In this document: in pieces, positions 17,079 to 27,588 of the stretch | How positions within the stretch are numbered: the stretch's first letter is position 1 | Layout of the letters: each line of letters opens with the position of its first letter | Notes under the pieces: generated by a model | Told to the model about the DNA's origin: nothing | What the model saw: only the letters and a program-made list of their open reading frames with translations | The model's database searches: none | Source of the DNA: an uncultured bacterium | Lineage (GTDB): Bacteria > Verrucomicrobiota > Kiritimatiellia > RFP12 > UBA1067 | Assembly (NCBI GenBank): GCA_902799715.1 | Contig: CADCBS010000005.1 | Location: 1-44,553 of the forward strand | Direction: 5' to 3' | Length of the DNA stretch: 44,553 nt | Position numbers and translations under genes: made by a program

Positions 17079-17522
17079 ATGGAAAAAATTGAAGAGGTCA
17101 AGGTAGTGGTATACGAATTGCTTCGGTACTGCGTAGTCGGGGGCATAGCGTTTCTCGCCGATTTTGGAACATTGGTGATGACGAGGGAACTGTTTCTGAA
17201 AAACACACAATATGGAATATATATAGCTACGGTTTACGGCTTTGTAGCCGGTTTGACTGTCAATTATTTCCTGTCGCTCTGGTTTGTGTTCACACAGAAG
17301 AAGGACAAGGGCAAGGGTAGGAGTGTTGGCGCTTTCATTGTTTTTGGCGCCATTGGGCTGCTTGGCCTTATATGGACAGAACTAGGAATGTGGATTGGCG
17401 TCGAGCTGCTGTCCGTCAATTACATGATTGTAAAAGTTTTGGTTACAGGCGCGGTTCTGGTCTGGAACTATCTTGGTCGCAAGGTGCTCATATTCAATGC
17501 AAAAGAAGGAGCTGTAAAATGA
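17079..17522 (+). CDS. GtrA-family membrane protein
   Basis: Small polytopic protein (147 residues, four hydrophobic segments) of the GtrA family, thought to flip or present polyprenyl-phosphate-linked sugars for transfer outside the membrane. [15 protein letters not shown] at the start and [12 protein letters not shown] at the end are characteristic. ATG at 17079 with AAAGG/AGG upstream. Its stop overlaps the start of the FAD oxidoreductase (ATGA). The DNA from here to about 20.4 kb has more A+T than the flanking genes, suggesting transfer of this block. Confidence 0.85.
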   Translation: MEKIEEVKVVVYELLRYCVVGGIAFLADFGTLVMTRELFLKNTQYGIYIATVYGFVAGLTVNYFLSLWFVFTQKKDKGKGRSVGAFIVFGAIGLLGLIWTELGMWIGVELLSVNYMIVKVLVTGAVLVWNYLGRKVLIFNAKEGAVK

Positions 17523-19048
17523 AGACAAAAACGGCTGTCGTGATTGGCGCCGGCCCTGCCGGACTTACCGCCGCATACGAGTTGCGCCGAAAGTCCAAAG
17601 ACTGGCGGATTGTTGTGTTCGAGGAGTCCTGCTTCATCGGAGGAATATCCAGAACTGCAGTGTGCGGCGACTGCCGCATAGACATCGGCGGACACCGCTT
17701 TTTCTCAAAATCCAAGGCAGTAAACGATCTTTGGTCAGAGTTGATGCCTGTGCAGGGCAGCCCTTCCAAGGATGACTTGATTCTCGGGAGGCCATGTAAC
17801 ATCGAGAAGGGCGGTCCCGACCCTGAAAAAGAAGAAAAGGTCATGCTTCGCCGTCGGCGGGTGAGCCGCATTTACTATTTAAGGCATTTTTTCGACTATC
17901 CGATTTCCGTGAAGCCGGCGACATTCTTGGCAATGGGGCTCTGGCGTACGCTGAAAGCCGGATCCAGCTATATCTACAGCGCAATTTTCAAGCGTCCTGA
18001 GAAATCGCTCGAGGACTTCTACATCAACAGGTTCGGCAAGGTGCTGTATTCCATGTTCTTCGAGGATTACACCGAGAAGTTGTGGGGCGTGCATCCGTCC
18101 AAGATAGACCCATCGTGGGGGGCGCAGCGTGTCAAAGGGCTTTCGCTGTGGAAGGCGATCCTCAACGTCTTTATTCCCAAGGGGGGGGCAAAGGAGACGT
18201 CACTCATTGAAGAATTCTTATATCCCAAGCGAGGCCCGGGGCAGCTGTGGGAACTTATGGCGGATAAGCTCCAGACGGAGGGGGTAGAGTTGCGCCTGAA
18301 TTCCAAGATATCCAGAATAGAAACGGACGGCAACTCGATATGCGCGGTGGCAACCGAAAACGGCGAGCGCATCACGTGCGATGCCGTGTTCTCGTCGATG
18401 CCCGTAAAAGACCTTGTCGCATCTTTTTGCAATGTGCCGCGCGAAGTGGCCCGGATCGCATCGGAATTGCCATATCGCGATTTTATTACAGTCGGGCTTT
18501 TGGTCGACAGGCTTTCCATAAAGAACAAGACGAAGCTCACGACCGTGAACGGCATAGTCCCAGACACATGGATATATGTCCAAGAACGGGATGTGCGCAT
18601 GGGTCGCATCCAGATATTCAACAACTGGTCCCCGTATATGGTGGATGACGTTACGAAGCACGTCTGGATAGGTCTCGAGTATTTTTGCACCGAGGGTGAC
18701 GCGTTGTGGTCTATGGACGAAGCTTCATTTGTAGGTATGGCCACAGGTGAGTTGCGCCGGATTGGAGTCCTCGGCGAGGACGAACCTGTCCGCAAGTCTG
18801 TCCGGATCAAGGTGAAAAAGGCGTATCCTGCGTATTTTGGAAGTTATTCGGAGTTCGGCAAAGTGCGCGAATGGCTGGACGGTTTCGGGAACCTATATTG
18901 CATCGGCCGCAACGGACAGCACCGGTACAACAACATGGACCATTCCATGCTGTGCGGCATCGAGGCAGTCCGGGCGTTGCTGGAAGAGACGGACAAGACT
19001 GCGGTGTGGAGTGTCAACACGGAGGAGGTGTACCATGAGGGGAAGTAG
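17519..19048 (+). CDS. FAD-dependent oxidoreductase, amine-oxidase/UDP-galactopyranose-mutase-like
   Basis: Flavoprotein of the NAD(P)/FAD-binding protoporphyrinogen-oxidase-like group, 509 residues. FAD-binding [13 protein letters not shown] at residues 9-21, followed by [12 protein letters not shown] and DIGGHRFF typical of sugar-cluster flavoproteins. The closing FAD segment [16 protein letters not shown] lies near the C-terminus. Homologues are often found with GtrA and GT-C genes in O-antigen or exopolysaccharide loci, where a reaction on a lipid-linked sugar or on UDP-sugar ring forms is suspected; the true substrate is not established. The following gene starts 14 bases inside its 3' end. 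Confidence 0.82.
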   Translation: MKTKTAVVIGAGPAGLTAAYELRRKSKDWRIVVFEESCFIGGISRTAVCGDCRIDIGGHRFFSKSKAVNDLWSELMPVQGSPSKDDLILGRPCNIEKGGPDPEKEEKVMLRRRRVSRIYYLRHFFDYPISVKPATFLAMGLWRTLKAGSSYIYSAIFKRPEKSLEDFYINRFGKVLYSMFFEDYTEKLWGVHPSKIDPSWGAQRVKGLSLWKAILNVFIPKGGAKETSLIEEFLYPKRGPGQLWELMADKLQTEGVELRLNSKISRIETDGNSICAVATENGERITCDAVFSSMPVKDLVASFCNVPREVARIASELPYRDFITVGLLVDRLSIKNKTKLTTVNGIVPDTWIYVQERDVRMGRIQIFNNWSPYMVDDVTKHVWIGLEYFCTEGDALWSMDEASFVGMATGELRRIGVLGEDEPVRKSVRIKVKKAYPAYFGSYSEFGKVREWLDGFGNLYCIGRNGQHRYNNMDHSMLCGIEAVRALLEETDKTAVWSVNTEEVYHEGK

Positions 19049-20432
19049 AGCTTTGTGGTGGCTTGTCGTAGTGGGGGTGAGCCTTCGCGTTGTATTGTGG
19101 TGCTTCCAGGCATGGCCGTATGGCGAGGATGGTCATAGATATTTGGCTGAAGCCATGAACATGGTGAATCATGGCGTTTTTTCCCAGTCGTTGGCGGAGA
19201 TGCCCTCTCCTACTGCACATGACATGCCATTATGGCCCTGTATAATGGCCTTGATCTATATGTGTGTTGGATCTGTAAAAGTCATGCAATATGTTTTGGG
19301 CATGCTGAATATAGGCTTGTTATTAGGGAGCTCGTACATACTTATCGGCATGTTGCGTAGTAGGCCATTTGGATTTTCGGATAAATCCATAGCGGTTGCG
19401 ATTGGCGTTTATTTGCTAATGCCAGAGACGGTTGTTTTTTCCTTGTTCAACCAGCCAGACCAATTGGCGGTTTTTTGTCTGGTGCTTGCATTGAAATTCT
19501 ATTTCAGGATCAGGGAAAAGGGATTGGTAGCGGCAGTGTACACCGCGATGTCATTGCTGTGTGCTGTCTACGCTAAGCCTATTTGCATGCCTTTGGCTGT
19601 TGCTTTGATAATGGCTATGCCATTGCTGGCGGAAGGTCGATTATTGAAGAGGAGTCTCGTGTGCGCGTGCGCAGCGAGTTTGCTTGTCGCAGGCTTGATA
19701 CCGTGGGCAATCCGTAGTAAGATGGCGTTTGGGCGTGTTGGTTTGACAACGATATCAGGGAGAAATCTTTATGCTTGTAATTGGGGGTGGATGGTGGATT
19801 CTTTTCCAGAAGGCAAGAGATCAAGTTTAAGGGCTGACATGGCGTCGCTGGATGAGCGCACGAAGAACATGAATCCTATGGAAAAGTCTCAAGTGCAAGG
19901 GCGGTATGCGAGACGGCAATTGCTGGCACACTTCGGTGATTATGTTTGGTTTACGATAAAAAGGCACCCTAGACTATATGCCGGGACAGGAAGTATCGCG
20001 CTGTTGAAGTACCTTGGGTTAGATAGAGTGTATGATGCATTGGACACAATGTGGGGGTCTGGGGAAGGCAGGGGGTATGTTCAGCCGCCGCCCGACAAGC
20101 CGTATACTTTATTTGAGAAAGGCGTTGGTATTGCGCTTCAAGTTGCCTCTTGGTGCATGTTGCTTGTGTGCTACGGTCTTGTGTTTTGCGGATTTGTCAA
20201 AGGTTTCAGAAATATCGTTTTTGCTAAAGATAAAACGCATGACTCGGCATATGCTAAGCTGGCGTTCGTCTGTCCTGTATTATGCATCGTCCTGGTGGCT
20301 ATTGTAATTGGACCAGTCACAAGTACTAGGTATAGGTTTATCATGATACCGTTTTTCGCAATGGTTGCAGGGTACTCGTGTATGCCCAAGAGAGTCGCCG
20401 GCCGCTCGCTTGCTGTCTCGGACTTTTATTAA
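19035..20432 (+). CDS. Polytopic membrane protein, probable GT-C/ArnT-like glycosyltransferase
   Basis: 465 residues with roughly ten hydrophobic segments. After the first one a short extracytoplasmic loop carries [13 protein letters not shown], matching the acidic (DxD-like) loop of GT-C transferases that use polyprenyl-phosphate sugars (GT39/GT83 type). A large loop between about 250 and 330 ([20 protein letters not shown]) would face the periplasm. GGAGGAGG precedes the ATG at 19035. Together with GtrA directly upstream this gives a flipping-and-transfer pair. Codon use is clearly more A/T-rich than in the flanking genes. Family assignment is by topology and the acidic loop only. Confidence 0.7.
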   Translation: MRGSRALWWLVVVGVSLRVVLWCFQAWPYGEDGHRYLAEAMNMVNHGVFSQSLAEMPSPTAHDMPLWPCIMALIYMCVGSVKVMQYVLGMLNIGLLLGSSYILIGMLRSRPFGFSDKSIAVAIGVYLLMPETVVFSLFNQPDQLAVFCLVLALKFYFRIREKGLVAAVYTAMSLLCAVYAKPICMPLAVALIMAMPLLAEGRLLKRSLVCACAASLLVAGLIPWAIRSKMAFGRVGLTTISGRNLYACNWGWMVDSFPEGKRSSLRADMASLDERTKNMNPMEKSQVQGRYARRQLLAHFGDYVWFTIKRHPRLYAGTGSIALLKYLGLDRVYDALDTMWGSGEGRGYVQPPPDKPYTLFEKGVGIALQVASWCMLLVCYGLVFCGFVKGFRNIVFAKDKTHDSAYAKLAFVCPVLCIVLVAIVIGPVTSTRYRFIMIPFFAMVAGYSCMPKRVAGRSLAVSDFY

Positions 20433-20444
20433 GGAATTGAACCA

Positions 20445-21542
20445 ATGACTGCTTTTTGCGGGGGCGCTCATTTCAACGGCATATCAAAATCCCAAATCGC
20501 ACGTAATGTATCAATAGATGCCTTGCGTTGTCTTTTGATGTTCGGCGTTGTTTTGCAGCATACATTCGCCATGTGCAAGTACGGCGGAGTTGTCGCCTAT
20601 TCGTCATATATCCTCTGGGATTGCCTCACCCATCCTTCCGTAGACGGATTCACGTCCATTTCAGGATGGTTTGGAGTCCGTTGCACGGTCCGCAAGCTGT
20701 ATCGCCTGGCCTGTCTCATATTTTTCTGCGGGTGCGTCCATTGGCTTGTGTACCAGTTGGGGCAGGCTGCGTGCGGGGCGCCGTATGCGGAAAATTTCGG
20801 ATTCGAAATCCCGGACATGCCGTTTGCCTACGAGTGTTTCCGCTATTGGTATCTTGGCGCATACATAAAACTCATGTTGCTGACGATTGTCTTGAATCCA
20901 GCGCTGGCTGCCGTCGAAAGGGCCGGAAGGACATGGGCCGCCGCGGCATTGGCTGCCGTCGTGGGGTTGTCGTACCTTTCCACATTGTGGATCCCGTGGC
21001 CGGGACATTCGCCGAGAACCGTGATTTTCATATACATCGTAGTCCGCCTTGCGATCATCCTCGGGTTGAAGCGCGCCATGCAGGAAAGCCGCGCGTTCCG
21101 CATAAGCGCTTTCGGCGTGCTGGCTGCACTGGTCGCTATCATCGCGATCGACGCTCTTTGCCGCAAATACGGCGTGGCGGAATGGATCGGACTGGGGTTG
21201 CCGTGTGGAGACTATGCCGATCCGCCGATCCTCTTGACAGGTCTTTTCCTTGTCGCATGCTTTAGCGTGATAAAGCTGCCGGACGGATCGAAGTTCGCCG
21301 GAGCGTGCGCGATCATAGCCCCGTCGATGATTTCCGTGTACATGCTCCACTGGAATTTCACCACCACATTCTTCAAACCCGTTCCCCAGTTGATTCTCGG
21401 AGTGTTTCCGGGGCTGCCGCCAGTTCTTGCATTCCTTCCCTGCGCAATAGCCATATTCGCGATCTGCGTATTGATGGATATCGCGCGCCGCCGTGTGTTG
21501 GACGCGCTCAAGCGGCGTTGCAAATGGAAATTCCTGTTTTAG
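20445..21542 (+). CDS. Acyltransferase 3 family membrane protein
   Basis: Membrane O-acyltransferase, 365 residues, about ten membrane segments. ISKSQIARNVSIDALRCLLMFGVVLQHT contains the RxxxxDxLR...H start motif of the family (His as catalytic candidate near residue 40), and SGWFGVRCT fits the next conserved loop; LHWNFTT near the end is the usual terminal element. Such enzymes put acetyl or succinyl groups on exported polysaccharides. AAGGAATTG precedes the start; 12 bases after the GT-C gene and 4 bases before the GT4 gene. Confidence 0.85.
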   Translation: MTAFCGGAHFNGISKSQIARNVSIDALRCLLMFGVVLQHTFAMCKYGGVVAYSSYILWDCLTHPSVDGFTSISGWFGVRCTVRKLYRLACLIFFCGCVHWLVYQLGQAACGAPYAENFGFEIPDMPFAYECFRYWYLGAYIKLMLLTIVLNPALAAVERAGRTWAAAALAAVVGLSYLSTLWIPWPGHSPRTVIFIYIVVRLAIILGLKRAMQESRAFRISAFGVLAALVAIIAIDALCRKYGVAEWIGLGLPCGDYADPPILLTGLFLVACFSVIKLPDGSKFAGACAIIAPSMISVYMLHWNFTTTFFKPVPQLILGVFPGLPPVLAFLPCAIAIFAICVLMDIARRRVLDALKRRCKWKFLF

Positions 21543-21546
21543 CAAT

Positions 21547-22659
21547 ATGAAAATACTGCATGTGATAACGGGGTTCGGCAAGGCGGCCGGCACGACGGTC
21601 TTCTGCGGCGAGGTGTGCAGCGGCCTTGCTGCGGCGGGGCATGATGTAACGCTTGCGATTTCGGATCCTGCGGAACCGGGACGGTATCAGGTCGACGGCC
21701 GCGTACATGTCGTTTCGATCGATTCGATCCTGTCGGACGGTTCCGGATATGTCCCGGATGTCGCGCATTTCCACGTGATATGGCTTCCCGTGATGCACAA
21801 GCTTTGCAATTGGGCGAAACGGAACGGCGTGCCGGTGGTATGGAGTCCGCACGGCACTCTCACCCCGTGGGCGATGAAGTACCGCTGGTGGAAGAAATGG
21901 CCGATCTGGTGGCTGTTCCAGAAGCGCGATCTGGAATGCGCCAGGTGCCTGCATGCGACCGCGCAGAGCGAGGTCGGGGATTTCCGCCGGATGGGGCTGC
22001 GGAATCCGGTCTGCATCGCACCGCTCGGAGTCCATCTGCCTGAAGAAAAAAGGCAGGCGGGAGAACCGGAAGACCGGGGCGGCCTGCGTACGTTGCTTTT
22101 CGTAAGCCGCGTGCAGAGGAAGAAGGGGCTTGCCAATCTGATAAGGGCGTGGGCGTCGCTTCCGGGGCCGGTCAAAAAAGGATGGCGCGTCCGCATCGTG
22201 GGGCCGGACCAGGAAAACCATACGGCCGAACTGACCGCCCTGTGCGGCGAATGTGGCGTTTCGCAGGACTTCGAGTTCGCGGGTCCGAAGTTCGGCGGGG
22301 AACTCCAGCATGAATATGCCGCGGCGGATTTGTTCGTCCTCCCTACGCATTCGGAGAACTTCGGAAGCGTTGTCATAGAGGCGTTGGCCCATGGATTGCC
22401 CGTAATCACGACAAAGGGGGCGCCCTGGTCCGAGATAGAGACAGCAGGCTGCGGCTGGTGGATCGACATTGGCGTGGAGCCGCTGGCCGGAACATTGCGC
22501 ACGGCGCTTTCGCTTGACGCCAAGGCGCGCCTCGAAATGGGTTCGCGCGGACGCAGGCTTGTGGAAAACAAGTACACATGGACGTCAGTCGTCAAGACGA
22601 TGGAGCAGACTTACGCCGGCGTGGCGCGAGAAGGGGCCGTCCATTCCGTAATCCGGTAG
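21547..22659 (+). CDS. Glycosyltransferase family 4 (GT-B)
   Basis: Second GT4 enzyme of the cluster, 370 residues. MKILHVITGFGKAAGTTVFCG opens the N-domain; LLFVSRVQRKKGLANLIRAW is the nucleotide-sugar region and PTHSENFGSVVIEALAHGLPVI carries the E-x7-E element with the glycine before it. Length and both Rossmann domains are complete. It is the last gene of the plus-strand polysaccharide run and converges with the sulfatase maturase 38 bases later; no T-rich hairpin is seen between them. Confidence 0.88.
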   Translation: MKILHVITGFGKAAGTTVFCGEVCSGLAAAGHDVTLAISDPAEPGRYQVDGRVHVVSIDSILSDGSGYVPDVAHFHVIWLPVMHKLCNWAKRNGVPVVWSPHGTLTPWAMKYRWWKKWPIWWLFQKRDLECARCLHATAQSEVGDFRRMGLRNPVCIAPLGVHLPEEKRQAGEPEDRGGLRTLLFVSRVQRKKGLANLIRAWASLPGPVKKGWRVRIVGPDQENHTAELTALCGECGVSQDFEFAGPKFGGELQHEYAAADLFVLPTHSENFGSVVIEALAHGLPVITTKGAPWSEIETAGCGWWIDIGVEPLAGTLRTALSLDAKARLEMGSRGRRLVENKYTWTSVVKTMEQTYAGVAREGAVHSVIR

Positions 22660-22697
22660 ATCCGGACGCGTGCCGTGCGGCGCCCCGTTCGGCGGAG

Positions 22698-23651
22698 TCA
22701 GCGGGCGGAGAGTTCCGCCGCCAGCCTGGACAGGACCGGCAGGGCGTGTCCGTAGAAACGCCGCCATCCCGCGTCGAGCCTGTCGCGGTTCCGCGGGCAG
22801 TCCGCATGGCCGCGCTTGCGCCGCCCGAACTCCGCGTACTTCTTTCCTCCGGCCATTTCTTCCCACGTGTTTTCCATCACGTTGCCGAGCTTGAGCGCCG
22901 GCTCGACGAAGAAGTCGCATGGATACACGTCGCCGTTCGCCTCGACCACGAGATGGTGGCGGCAGTCGTCCGAGAACTGGCACAGCGCCGGGACGCCGAA
23001 TGCGATTTCCGACACGATGGAATCGAACGTGCGCACGCTTACGCGCCGGACGTCGCCGCACCGCAGCCATTCGTCGAACAGGCCCGACATGAAACCGCCC
23101 CATACGCCGGAATCCACCGCAAACGCGCGCGGCCAGGTGCATTCTATGTACTGGTGGTGCATGCATCCGAGCGTGTCGCGGATGTAATGGTACAGCCCGG
23201 CCGGGTCGCCGGCGAGGTCGCGCGTGACGAGCTGGAGGACGTTCACAGCCGCTCCTGCGCGCACGAGAGTTCCATATCCGCGCATGAACTCAGCCGACCT
23301 GGAATGCGGGCTGACGCCGACAAGCCAGCCGTTTTCCGCGAAAAACCGCGCGATGGAATCCGTTGCGAGCGTCGCATTCGTCTGCACCGAAAAGCGCACG
23401 CCCGGCGCGATCTCCGCCGCGCGCCGGAAGAATTCTTCTCCGGCCAGCAGCGGTTCGCCGCCCTGGAACGCGACGTCGTGCGACGGCAGCGGCAGCGCCG
23501 CGTACGACGCGAGCGCGCGCTCCAGCACGCGCCGGTCCATGCGCGGATGGGCATCGGCGTGCAGCGCGGATTTCGGCCGGTAGAAGCAGTACGGGCAGGC
23601 GAGATTGCAGTCGGCCCCGGCAGGCTTCACCAGCAGCGAAAACGGCTTCAT
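22698..23651 (-). CDS. Anaerobic sulfatase-maturating radical SAM enzyme, shortened SPASM domain
   Basis: Radical SAM enzyme that converts the active-site Cys (or Ser) of sulfatases to formylglycine without oxygen. CNLACPYC (Cys 15, 19, 22) binds the SAM cluster; FQGGEPLL and SVQTNATL are the following family motifs. The SPASM part keeps CQFSDDCRHH and NGDVYPCDFF, but the block usually reading like CRxCxxxxxCNGGCPKxR is reduced to HADCPRNR, removing about 13 residues with several cluster ligands. At 317 residues it is 50-80 shorter than usual. The ATG overlaps the sulfatase stop (ATGA), so enzyme and substrate are translated together. Function is very likely; the reduced auxiliary-cluster site is odd. 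Confidence 0.85.
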   Translation of the reverse strand: MKPFSLLVKPAGADCNLACPYCFYRPKSALHADAHPRMDRRVLERALASYAALPLPSHDVAFQGGEPLLAGEEFFRRAAEIAPGVRFSVQTNATLATDSIARFFAENGWLVGVSPHSRSAEFMRGYGTLVRAGAAVNVLQLVTRDLAGDPAGLYHYIRDTLGCMHHQYIECTWPRAFAVDSGVWGGFMSGLFDEWLRCGDVRRVSVRTFDSIVSEIAFGVPALCQFSDDCRHHLVVEANGDVYPCDFFVEPALKLGNVMENTWEEMAGGKKYAEFGRRKRGHADCPRNRDRLDAGWRRFYGHALPVLSRLAAELSAR

Positions 23652-25249
23652 GGCTGCGGTTTGCCGTATTCGCGCGCGTTCCGGTACTGGTCGCGGTCGC
23701 CGAGTGCGGCGCGGAGGCGCGCGAGGCGCTTTTTCAATTGTGCGATGCGCGCCGCGCATTCCGGTTCCGAATATGCGTTGTCGAGCTCTTCTGGGTCTTT
23801 GCGCAGGTCGAAATACTCCCACTCGCCGCGCTTGTAGTAGAACATGAGCTTGTCGGTCCGCGTGCGTATGCCGTACCATGCGGCTGTGGCGTGTTCGCCG
23901 CCTTCCACGTAGTACCTGAAATAGGCGTCCTTGCGCCAGTCCGCCGGGGTGCGGCCTTTCATGTTCTCCACGAATCCGCGGCCCTGCATCCCGGCGGGAA
24001 CCGGCGCGCCGGCGGCCTGCAGGAAAGTGGGGGCGAAATCCACGTTCAGCACCATGTCGTCGACGCGCGTGCCCGGGGCGATCGCGGCCGGCCATTGGGC
24101 GACGAACGGCATTTTGATCACTTCCTCCATCATGAAGCGCTTGTCGTACAGCCCGTGGTCGCCGAGGAAGAAGCCTTGGTCGGAAGTGTAGATCACAAGC
24201 GTGTCGCGGGCTATACCGCGCTTTTCGAGGAACGCCGCCATGTCGCCCACCGAGTCGTCGACGGACTGTACGCACGCCAAATAGTCCTGCATGTAGCGCA
24301 GGTAGGAAAGCGCCGCCTTCGCGCGGTTGTCGTTCTCCATGCCTTCCGGCCATGCGTCGATATATTCGCCGTTCGCGTTCCTGCGGCCTTCGTAGGCGCG
24401 CCCCTCGAATTCGAACTTGCCTCCGCCGGCGAAATATTCGGCCAGCTTGAGATCCTCCTTCAGACGCATGTGCCGCAGAACGGTCATCGCGGTCGTCTTT
24501 ATCGGGCTGGCGCGGCCTTCCCAGGCGTCGAAAAGCGTATCCGGGACTGGGATGTCCTTCAGCGTCATCGCGCGGAACCGCGCCTTGTACTTCGGGGACG
24601 GCAGCCAGTTGCGGTGCGGCGCCTTGTGGTGCATCATGGCGAAGAACGGCTTTCCGGCGGCGAGCGCGCGGTCAATGGCGTCCTGCGTGACGCGCGTGAT
24701 GTTCTCGGTCGCGTATTCGCCCTTGTATTCGGTGCGGCGGATCCGGCCGTCCTTCTTCTCCCAGTACCACGGGTTGAAGTATTCCCCCTGGTTCGCGTAC
24801 ACCATCCAACGGTCCCAGTCGGAGTCGCGCACGGTGCGCGGTCCGCCCAGGTGCCACTTGCCGATGAAGGCCGTGTAGTATCCGGCGTCGCGCATGTACC
24901 CGCCCACGGTCTTGATATCCGGGGAGATGTCGTTGAACACAGGGACGCCGTTCGCGTGGCTGTACATCCCGGTGAGGATGCCGGCGCGGCTCGGCGTGCA
25001 GATCGGGTTGGTGCAGAAGCAGTTGGTGAAAAGCGCGCCGCGGCGCGCGAGCGCGTCGATGTGCGGCGTATGGTTGATGCGCGACCCGTACGCGCCTATC
25101 GCGTGCGCGGCGTGGTCGTCGGTCATCATGAAAAGGATGTTCGGCTTTTTCCGTTCCGCACCGGCCAGGGCGGACGGTCCGATGCCGGCGAGTCCTGCGG
25201 AGGCGCAGGCCATCGCCAGGAAACTGCGGCGGGTGTATCTGTCGTTCAT
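23648..25249 (-). CDS. Type I formylglycine sulfatase with Tat signal
   Basis: Arylsulfatase-superfamily hydrolase, 533 residues. Twin-arginine signal RRSFLAMACASAGLAGIG at residues 7-24 indicates export as a folded protein. PNILFMMTDDHAAHAIGAYG gives the metal-binding Asp pair; the maturation motif is CTPSRAGILTG, so the residue converted to formylglycine is Cys; GKWHLGG and SDQGFFLGDHGLYDKR supply further active-site residues. Overall arrangement resembles the S1 N-sulfoglucosamine/mucin sulfatase branch (S1_11 or nearby) but the subfamily is uncertain. The ATG at 25249 coincides with the predicted start of transcription, so the message may be leaderless. Followed by its maturase. Probably acts on sulfated host or algal glycans with the fucosidases. 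Confidence 0.9.
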   Translation of the reverse strand: MNDRYTRRSFLAMACASAGLAGIGPSALAGAERKKPNILFMMTDDHAAHAIGAYGSRINHTPHIDALARRGALFTNCFCTNPICTPSRAGILTGMYSHANGVPVFNDISPDIKTVGGYMRDAGYYTAFIGKWHLGGPRTVRDSDWDRWMVYANQGEYFNPWYWEKKDGRIRRTEYKGEYATENITRVTQDAIDRALAAGKPFFAMMHHKAPHRNWLPSPKYKARFRAMTLKDIPVPDTLFDAWEGRASPIKTTAMTVLRHMRLKEDLKLAEYFAGGGKFEFEGRAYEGRRNANGEYIDAWPEGMENDNRAKAALSYLRYMQDYLACVQSVDDSVGDMAAFLEKRGIARDTLVIYTSDQGFFLGDHGLYDKRFMMEEVIKMPFVAQWPAAIAPGTRVDDMVLNVDFAPTFLQAAGAPVPAGMQGRGFVENMKGRTPADWRKDAYFRYYVEGGEHATAAWYGIRTRTDKLMFYYKRGEWEYFDLRKDPEELDNAYSEPECAARIAQLKKRLARLRAALGDRDQYRNAREYGKPQP

Positions 25250-25255
25250 GCAGGC

Positions 25256-25268
25256 AGTATAGCAAAAC
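25256..25268 (-). promoter_or_regulatory. Extended -10 promoter of the sulfatase operon, predicted leaderless start
   Basis: Minus strand reads TTTTGC-TATACT followed by GCCTGC and the ATG. With the usual six bases between the -10 hexamer and +1, transcription starts on the A of the start codon (25249). No Shine-Dalgarno sequence can exist upstream on such a message. Confidence 0.55.
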
Positions 25269-25318
25269 GGGGCGTCTGCGTGGAATCCCATTTTGCGGAC
25301 GTCAGCGGAGCGGGAAAA

Positions 25319-25356
25319 GGAAAACGCCCGGTCCGCATGGCGGGCCGGGCGTTTTG
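25319..25356 (-). terminator. Strong hairpin terminator after pgk
   Basis: AAAACGCCCGG (25321-25331) pairs with CCGGGCGTTTT (25344-25354); the inner TCCGC/GCGGG extends the stem to about 16 bp with an ATG loop. On the minus strand the stem is followed by TTTTCCTTTT. It separates pgk from the sulfatase promoter. Confidence 0.85.
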
Positions 25357-25374
25357 CGCATCGTACGGGGCGGC

Positions 25375-26667
<1,293 letters not shown>

Positions 26668-26710
26668 ATCGAGATCCTTTCTTTTTTTGTTGGTTATGTC
26701 CGTGTGAAAC

Positions 26711-26746
26711 GCAAAGCACCGGGAATGGCGTCGCCGTTCCCGGTGC
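26711..26746 (-). terminator. Hairpin terminator after rpsT
   Basis: GCACCGGGAA (26716-26725) and TTCCCGGTGC (26737-26746) form a perfect 10 bp stem with an 11-base loop; on the minus strand it is followed by TTTGCGTTT. It lies 38 bases downstream of the rpsT stop. Confidence 0.75.
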
Positions 26747-26783
26747 GTCTGCCGCGGCGCAGCCGCATGCGGCGCGCCTGGGG

Positions 26784-27080
26784 TTATTCGGCGGCGGCCG
26801 CGGGGGCGGCCTTCATCTTGTTCATCTTCAGCTGGGCGCGGGATTTGCGCCGGCTGGCCGTGTTCTTGGTGATGATCCCGCGCTTCGCCGCCTTGTCGAG
26901 GCGGGACACGAAGCTCTGGAATTCTTTTTCCGCAGTCTCGCGGTCGCCTGCGTCGGCGGCCTTGAAGAGCTTCTTGTGTCCGTCGTGCAGACGGGCCTTG
27001 GCGGCGCTGTTGCGCTTGTTTGCCTTTGCGGCCTGACGGTCGCGCTTGCGTGCGCTGCGGCCACCCTTTATGTTCGCCAT
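26784..27080 (-). CDS. rpsT: 30S ribosomal protein S20
   Basis: 98 residues, Lys/Arg/Ala-rich helices: [31 protein letters not shown] and later [20 protein letters not shown], the hallmark of S20, which binds 16S rRNA early in 30S assembly. Ends in an Ala-rich tail [14 protein letters not shown] lies upstream of the ATG at 27080. Divergent from secG. Confidence 0.96.
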   Translation of the reverse strand: MANIKGGRSARKRDRQAAKANKRNSAAKARLHDGHKKLFKAADAGDRETAEKEFQSFVSRLDKAAKRGIITKNTASRRKSRAQLKMNKMKAAPAAAAE

Positions 27081-27118
27081 GTCTTTTGACTCCTGGTTCG
27101 TGGAAACGATTGGCGGAA

Positions 27119-27130
27119 AGGATACATTAA
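27119..27130 (-). promoter_or_regulatory. Probable promoter of rpsT
   Basis: Minus strand TTTAATG-TATCCT: an extended -10 (TG one base ahead of the hexamer at 27124-27119). Expected start near 27112 gives a leader of about 32 bases that includes CAGGAG. Confidence 0.4.
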
Positions 27131-27165
27131 ACCGGCGGAGAAATCAAGCCTTGAAATCCGGAGCG

Positions 27166-27179
27166 TTTTTTGCTTTACT
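27166..27179 (+). promoter_or_regulatory. Probable promoter of secG
   Basis: TTTTTTGC-TTTACT (hexamer 27174-27179), the same layout as the TTTTGn-TATACT promoters elsewhere in the window. Start expected near 27186, 33 bases before the secG ATG. Confidence 0.45.
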
Positions 27180-27218
27180 TCACCGTTGCAACGACAAACC
27201 AGAAAGAGGTTGAACAAA

Positions 27219-27560
27219 ATGCTTTCGTTTTTCACAGGGCTGCTCTACACGGTCGAGATAATAACGTGCCTGCTGCTCGCCGGCGCCGTGCTTCTCCAGA
27301 AGCCGAAGGAGGGCGGCCTCGGCGGCGTGATCGGCGGTGCCGGCGGAGACGTCTTCGGCGCCGACGCCGGTAACGTGCTCGTGAAGGCCACGTCCATTCT
27401 CGGCGGCGTGTTCCTCGTCGTGACGCTCCTTCTCGCGTGCGTGACCGCGCGTTCCGCCGCAGACCAGTCCGTGATGTCCGGTTCGTCCGCCGCGCAGGAA
27501 GCGCCCGCCGCGCAGGATGCCCCCGCCGGGCAGGATGCGCCAGCGCAATCCGGTTCCTGA
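27219..27560 (+). CDS. secG: Preprotein translocase subunit SecG
   Basis: 113 residues with two membrane helices (about 4-22 and 60-78) flanking the conserved cytosolic loop VLLQKPKEGGLGGVIGGAGGDVFGA, in which LLQ and the GGL-G pattern are diagnostic. SecG helps SecYEG translocation in the inner membrane. A low-complexity Ala/Gln/Pro/Asp tail (residues 90-113, repeats of AAQDAPAGQDAPA) is added. ATG at 27219 preceded by AAAGAGG. The downstream gene follows after 28 bases. Confidence 0.93.
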   Translation: MLSFFTGLLYTVEIITCLLLAGAVLLQKPKEGGLGGVIGGAGGDVFGADAGNVLVKATSILGGVFLVVTLLLACVTARSAADQSVMSGSSAAQEAPAAQDAPAGQDAPAQSGS

Positions 27561-27588
27561 GCGCGTCCGCGCCGGGGGAAGTGCCGCG

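Noticed and set aside
22660-22697. Terminator between the GT4 gene and the sulfatase maturase
   Set aside because: Short GC stems can be drawn but none is followed by a T-run on either strand.
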